Made by a program: the position numbers and the translations under genes. Below, piece after piece: positions 60,032 through 64,000 of a stretch of 64,000 nt of DNA. Each line of letters starts with the position of its first letter. Position 1 is the stretch's first letter. The stretch covers positions 955,001-1,019,000 of the forward strand of contig CM049308.1 in assembly GCA_026874595.1 (NCBI GenBank). Reading direction: 5' to 3'. The notes beneath the pieces are model-generated. The model was not told where the DNA came from. It saw only the letters and a program-made list of their open reading frames with translations, and did no database searches. Source of the DNA: Sipunculus nudus. Lineage: Eukaryota > Annelida > Sipuncula > Golfingiida > Sipunculidae.

Positions 60032-62485
60032 CAAGGGACCCATGGGTCACGGCGCTCAGCTGTTATATATGATAAAAAATATGATTTTGGAAAGAGGCAT
60101 ATGCTGGTTTTGTGTGGTAATAAATATAAGCTTTATTATGAGCTGTTGGTGTTTAGCTTATGTATGATTTTGATAGTATCTTTGGAGACAGGGAAGAGGA
60201 TTGATTTCATTTATTTTATTAACAAATGGAGTGCTATTGTCACACAGATTGTCACACAGACTTGGCCATATAACTTATAAGCAGCACATATAATGAAAGA
60301 GTTTAACTATTTATTAAAATTTAATAACAAATATTGTGCCAATATAATTTTTATTAAAAATAAAATAAGAGAATCATATGATTTTTTTAATAAAATATAA
60401 CTGAAATAATTATTAAAATAATATTATAGAATATATGCATTCATGAATACATTTTGAAAGTATTTACACTGGTATTCAAATACTTTCATTTTTACCTGAA
60501 TTCCCATTCTTATGCAAGAAATTTTATAATGGAGTACATATTCATATTTATATTCATATACATTTGCAAAGTATTTGCACCATGTCTGGTATTTATTCAG
60601 TTTTAGCCAAACAATGATGTTGAGAATCCAGAATATAAACAAAGGACCCATGGGTCACGACAAAAGTTTGAAATTTTTGCAAATGCAAAATATGAAAAAT
60701 ATTCTATTGTAATGTTTTATATTTATATAAGCATATGAGAAGCTAAGAGGAAAGGGCCCTCCTACTTGGTTATAGTAAAGTTCTCAATATATGATTGCAA
60801 ACTAATACTCTGACAAGACTTTCATGAAGAAAATTTACAGATGGACAGGCAAGTGGACAGAATGGACTAATACCTTCATTTCACTTTCAAGGTTATAATG
60901 CATTTAAGTTTATATATAAGCCTATTTTTTTAGCATATCCACTTTTTTCATTAATAGTTTTTATCTGAAACATTTTTTTTTATTTACAAGTGTTATAAAT
61001 TTGTAATATAAAAGTGAAAATATAAGTTAAAATATTAGAATTCTAAGTTGCAATCATTATATATCCAGATTGTAGCTCACATTGGGTCATATTATGCATA
61101 CACATATATTTTATTATTTTTAAATCAAAGTTTTAAACTGAATGTAAAAGAAAATAATGCCACAACATGGCATTTACAAAATTATTCCTTGAATTCCTAT
61201 TAAAAGTTTTGCACATTGGAGTTTTCAGGACATGCTTAATTTTATTCACCAAAATAAAATAAAAGATTCAGTAAATTTGATAAAATAAAAACATCTTTTC
61301 AAATAAAGTATACACACTGTTGGTTGAATGAGGGACAAACAATATCATTATGCTAATTACAATCTCAGCTATAATTAATAACTGGAATTAATAGTCGATT
61401 TCACACCTGGTGAAGTTTTACTCTTCTGAAGTAAAGCATTACTTATCTGATGAACATCCACACTTTCATAGCAATACATCACTTTGTGGACACAATTAAA
61501 TGTGCACTTTAATCAATGTAACCCTGGTGGTACAATACAAAATCTAAAATGTAGCATGTCCAAGAATAAAATAAAATACAGAAAATTATAACATTCATCT
61601 AGTTTATGCAGCAGCTGGGGGGGGGGGGGGGGTTGAGTGCAGGGCATAGGGGAAGCCTGCTAGTAGTGGCCAAGCTGACCCAAGGCAAGCTGCCTGGTGT
61701 GGGGTACATAATGAAAGTGAAGGCTGTACTACTAGGTGGGCTAGATGTAAACAACACTTGACATGGTGTATGAAAACATGAATAAAAGCTATTCTTTTCA
61801 AACAATTTGTTTGAAATTTCAGATTTTAAAAGATTAAATCCTTATGTATATATGCTGTGAAAAATAAATCAACAGTGCTTACAGAGAAAAAACGTGCCAT
61901 TCCCAAAGTGGGACAAAATTTAAGGTATTGATTTTTTATTTATGCTAATAACTTGAAAAATTTGCAAAATTCAGATCTATTTTTGGGCAAACGATTGAAT
62001 CTTGATTAAATAAAGTATATTCCTGAAAAAAAGTCTTCAGCTTCAGCAATTCTCATGTTAAGTGAGCAAATATATTTCCTGATTTTTAAAAAATTGCATT
62101 ATATTTGGACCTATAACTTTAAAATAATACCCAATACTGACCTAATTTTTGGTATGTGCACAGAAAATGTATGGAAGAATATGAATACTAAATATGATCA
62201 AAAACAGATCAGTGGTTTTGATATTAGGCAGACTTGAAGTGTAACAATTGCTTTTTTATGGAAAACGGAGGTTTTTCCTTAATATCTCGAAGGAAGGAAG
62301 TTCTAATGACCCAATTTTCGGTATGGTAGGAGATTTTGGGGACATCTAATGGTATGCAGAATTTTGGATTCGTAGGTCCAACGGTTTTAAAACGTGCCCT
62401 GTTAACGGCCGGCCGGCCGGCCGGACGGACGACGGACAAAGGACCACGACTATAGCTCAGATGACTTATAGTCAGCTGAGCTAAA
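60032..62485 (-). mobile_element. H1-type element, complete nested insertion (2.45 kb)
   Basis: The left end is CAAGGGACCCATGGGTCACG followed by GCGCTCAGCTG and the lineage-b interior. The right end has a tetranucleotide region with five GGCC-type units (62407-62424) and then the terminal hairpin and A run. It separates CCCATAACTTTAA (before) from AAATTAAGCAATACTGACCT (after). Other copies show this join uninterrupted, so the borders are firm. It includes dispersed repeat copy 2 (60838-61995) and, at 60640, a further left end (CAAAGGACCCATGGGTCACG). Confidence 0.75.
60838..61995. repeat. Dispersed 1.2-kb repeat, copy 2
   Basis: Same order and orientation as 20700-21990, including GATGGACAGGCAAGTGGACA, the G run at 61617-61632 and the AACGTGCCATTCCCAAAGT block. 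Differences are small substitutions and short indels. It gives only short proline-rich minus-strand frames over the G run, which are not genes. Confidence 0.8.
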
Positions 62486-62835
62486 AAATTAAGCAATACT
62501 GACCTAATTTTTTGTATGTACAGAGTAAATGTATGGAAGAATATGCATACTAAATATGATCAAAAACAGATCAGTTGTTTTGATATTAGGCAGTCTTGAA
62601 ATGTAACAATGGGTGTTTAATTGAAACCGGAGGTTTTTCCTTAATATCTTGAAAGAATGAATTCTTAGTGACCCAATTTTAAGTATTGCAGGAGATTTGG
62701 GGGACATCTAACGATATGCACAATTTTGGATTCGTAGGACCAACAGTTGCAAAACGTGCCCTGTTAACGGACGGCTGGACGGACAGATGACTTGCAAAGG
62801 ACCATGACTATAGCTCAGATGACTTATAGTCTATC
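62486..62835 (-). mobile_element. Distal end of the host H1 relic
   Basis: Resumes the element interrupted at 60031. It contains AGGAGATTTGGGGGACATCT and AAAACGTGCCCTGTTAACGG blocks, a short ACGGACGGCTGGACGGACAG region, and the first arm of the terminal hairpin (AGCTCAGATGACTTATAGT). The second arm is lost. The pogo-like element begins 14 bp further on. Confidence 0.65.
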
Positions 62836-62848
62836 TGGTCACTACATA

Positions 62849-64000
62849 CAGTGAAACCTGTCTAAAGCGGACAGTCAAGGGACTCAATCGTTTTGTCCTT
62901 AATAGTGAGGTGTCCTTATCAGGCAGGTTGACCTTGGTTGATAACTGAGGGATTTTAAATAAAGACAACGAGCAGCTGCAAGAACGTGTTTATTGTATTA
63001 TATCAGGTTGTTTCATGTACATGTAAAACTGATCATGCACACATCATGCATTCAATAGTCATATACAAAATGTGATTATTTTTACTTATCTCAAGTAGTA
63101 AACAATATGAGAAGGGTCTATGAAATCATCCGTAAAAATAATGTTCATAACTTTTCTGCAAGAGCGCGTACGCTCTTTTTCGCAGATTCACTCAGGCAAA
63201 TAAGCTCAACTTTTTCAGATAGTGTAAGCGCCCATCTGAAGTATGCGTGGTGCCACCTGGCGGCATTGTCTAAATTTATTTGCTTTGATGTTGATGGCAC
63301 CTGAGATAAAACGAAACCTGAGGAGCTTGTGCACGGTGGCACGATACACGTAACTACGGAGCGAGCACATGGTTGACAATGAGCAGATCAGTTTGAGATA
63401 TATTGAGCAAAACTAATTAATTAATATCAAACAGCCTGCTACAACAAAGTGGCTAGTTTACAGTAAGATATTGCGTGGTGAAATCGGTAGCCGTTTAATC
63501 ATTTTAATGACCCCGCGGTCGAGCAAATAATATGCAGCTTCGCAACGTGTGAATGATCAACCGTAAAATAAAGTGACAGGATGTTTACCGCTTCACCCTT
63601 GCTGTGTTTATTCTATGAGCACATCACACCCTGACTCAAACACCAACACGCATAAAAGTAACAACTGGGGATTGCTCAATCCTTTGTGTTCCAGTCCTGG
63701 GAACAACAGTAACGGTGGCCTTTGATGTTGTCCCGGGCGAGTGATCAGTGTCCGTCGCAGATGACGTATCATGTCCGTATTTGTCAGGTTCATTTACTCT
63801 TAGAATGTTAGTTTGAGTTCAAATCTGCTGTCCGTTTTCTGTAGTAGTGTGGTGTCCGCCTTATTGAGGTTCCGCTTATACCGTTTTTATTCCAATTTGG
63901 CGATCCCTCTTATTTCTCGACCCCAAAAAATATTTTGAAAGCATAATTTCTAAAATGACTCTAATTTCTCGACTGCCGACGATGTTTTCTGTCGACGATG
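62849..64000 (-). mobile_element. Pogo/Tigger-like DNA transposon, one end visible
   Basis: The terminus CAGTGAAACCTGTCTAAAGC, followed by GGACAGTCAAGGG and preceded by TA, is of the pogo/Tigger type. The body is clearly less AT-rich than its surroundings, with AGCGCGTACGC and CTCGACC stretches. A remnant transposase N-terminal domain lies on the minus strand at 63145-63342. GTGTCC..TTATTGAGGTTCCG near 63852 resembles the subterminal GTGTCCTTATCAGGCAGG. The far end is outside the window or has decayed. Confidence 0.65.
63145..63342 (-). pseudogene. Pogo-type transposase HTH remnant
   Basis: The minus-strand reading ends RWALTLSEKVELICLSESA and then KKSVRALAEKL before a stop. This resembles the first helix-turn-helix (CENP-B N-terminal/Psq type) of pogo-like transposases, where LTLxEKxxxI and SxRxLAxxFxxxxxxI are usual. 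The second half of the domain is missing, because the frame stops at the point where an Phe-Gly-Ile/Val stretch should follow. No DDE domain is found, so the copy cannot encode an active enzyme. The overlapping plus-strand frame is a shadow. Confidence 0.6.

Noticed and set aside
48114-64000. ENT first coding exon (TM1, LPWN motif) on minus
   Set aside because: I searched the minus strand by eye for the W-N-preceded-by-P pattern and found no candidate with splice sites, so it is taken to lie outside the window.

Overview
The window is animal nuclear DNA, most likely from a bivalve mollusc. It is AT-rich, with almost no coding sequence, large spliced introns, many minisatellites, and dispersed repeats ending in ACGG-type tetranucleotide runs next to a terminal hairpin, a repeat style I know from bivalve genomes. 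The genus cannot be fixed from the sequence. No rRNA, tRNA, CRISPR or bacterial-type operon is visible.

The one host gene I can support lies on the minus strand. It is the middle of an equilibrative nucleoside transporter (SLC29/ENT). Five exons (47956-48113, 46155-46249, 34912-34962, 26663-26748, 2177-2323) have consensus splice sites and matching phases, and together encode 179 residues covering transmembrane segments 2 to 6. The start (TM1) and the C-terminal half (TM7-11) lie outside the window. The gene therefore spans more than 46 kb, and almost everything else here is its intronic DNA.

Minisatellites make up about 15.6 kb, a quarter of the window: 43-bp unit (1-1908), 45-bp (8382-8650), 44-bp (8864-14041), 55-bp (14240-14650), 31/30-bp (35142-40472), 27-bp (44978-46150) and 47-bp (46281-47600). 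Several show higher-order duplications. The 95-bp exon at 46155-46249 is squeezed between the 27-bp and 47-bp arrays.

Most of the remainder is transposon. Two Helitron-like non-autonomous families dominate, named here H1 and H2. H1 begins (plus-strand view) with a GACCCATGGGTC palindrome and ends with ACGG repeats and a 29-nt hairpin followed by an A run. H2 (27536-30114 and 55387-58280) has a terminal hairpin at one end, and at the other a hairpin plus CTAG^T, with a ~289-bp tandem core full of nuclear-receptor-type motifs. All recognised copies point the same way, and several are nested in each other with no target-site duplication. Also present are LINE remnants on the minus strand (endonuclease at 19084-19572; reverse transcriptase at 54243-58640, split by an H2 insertion), a pogo-like MITE (5501-6319) and a second pogo/Tigger-like element with a transposase HTH remnant (62849 to the window end).

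Most open reading frames in the window are minisatellite or transposon artefacts. There is no gene network to describe beyond the single transporter and the elements that have colonised its introns.
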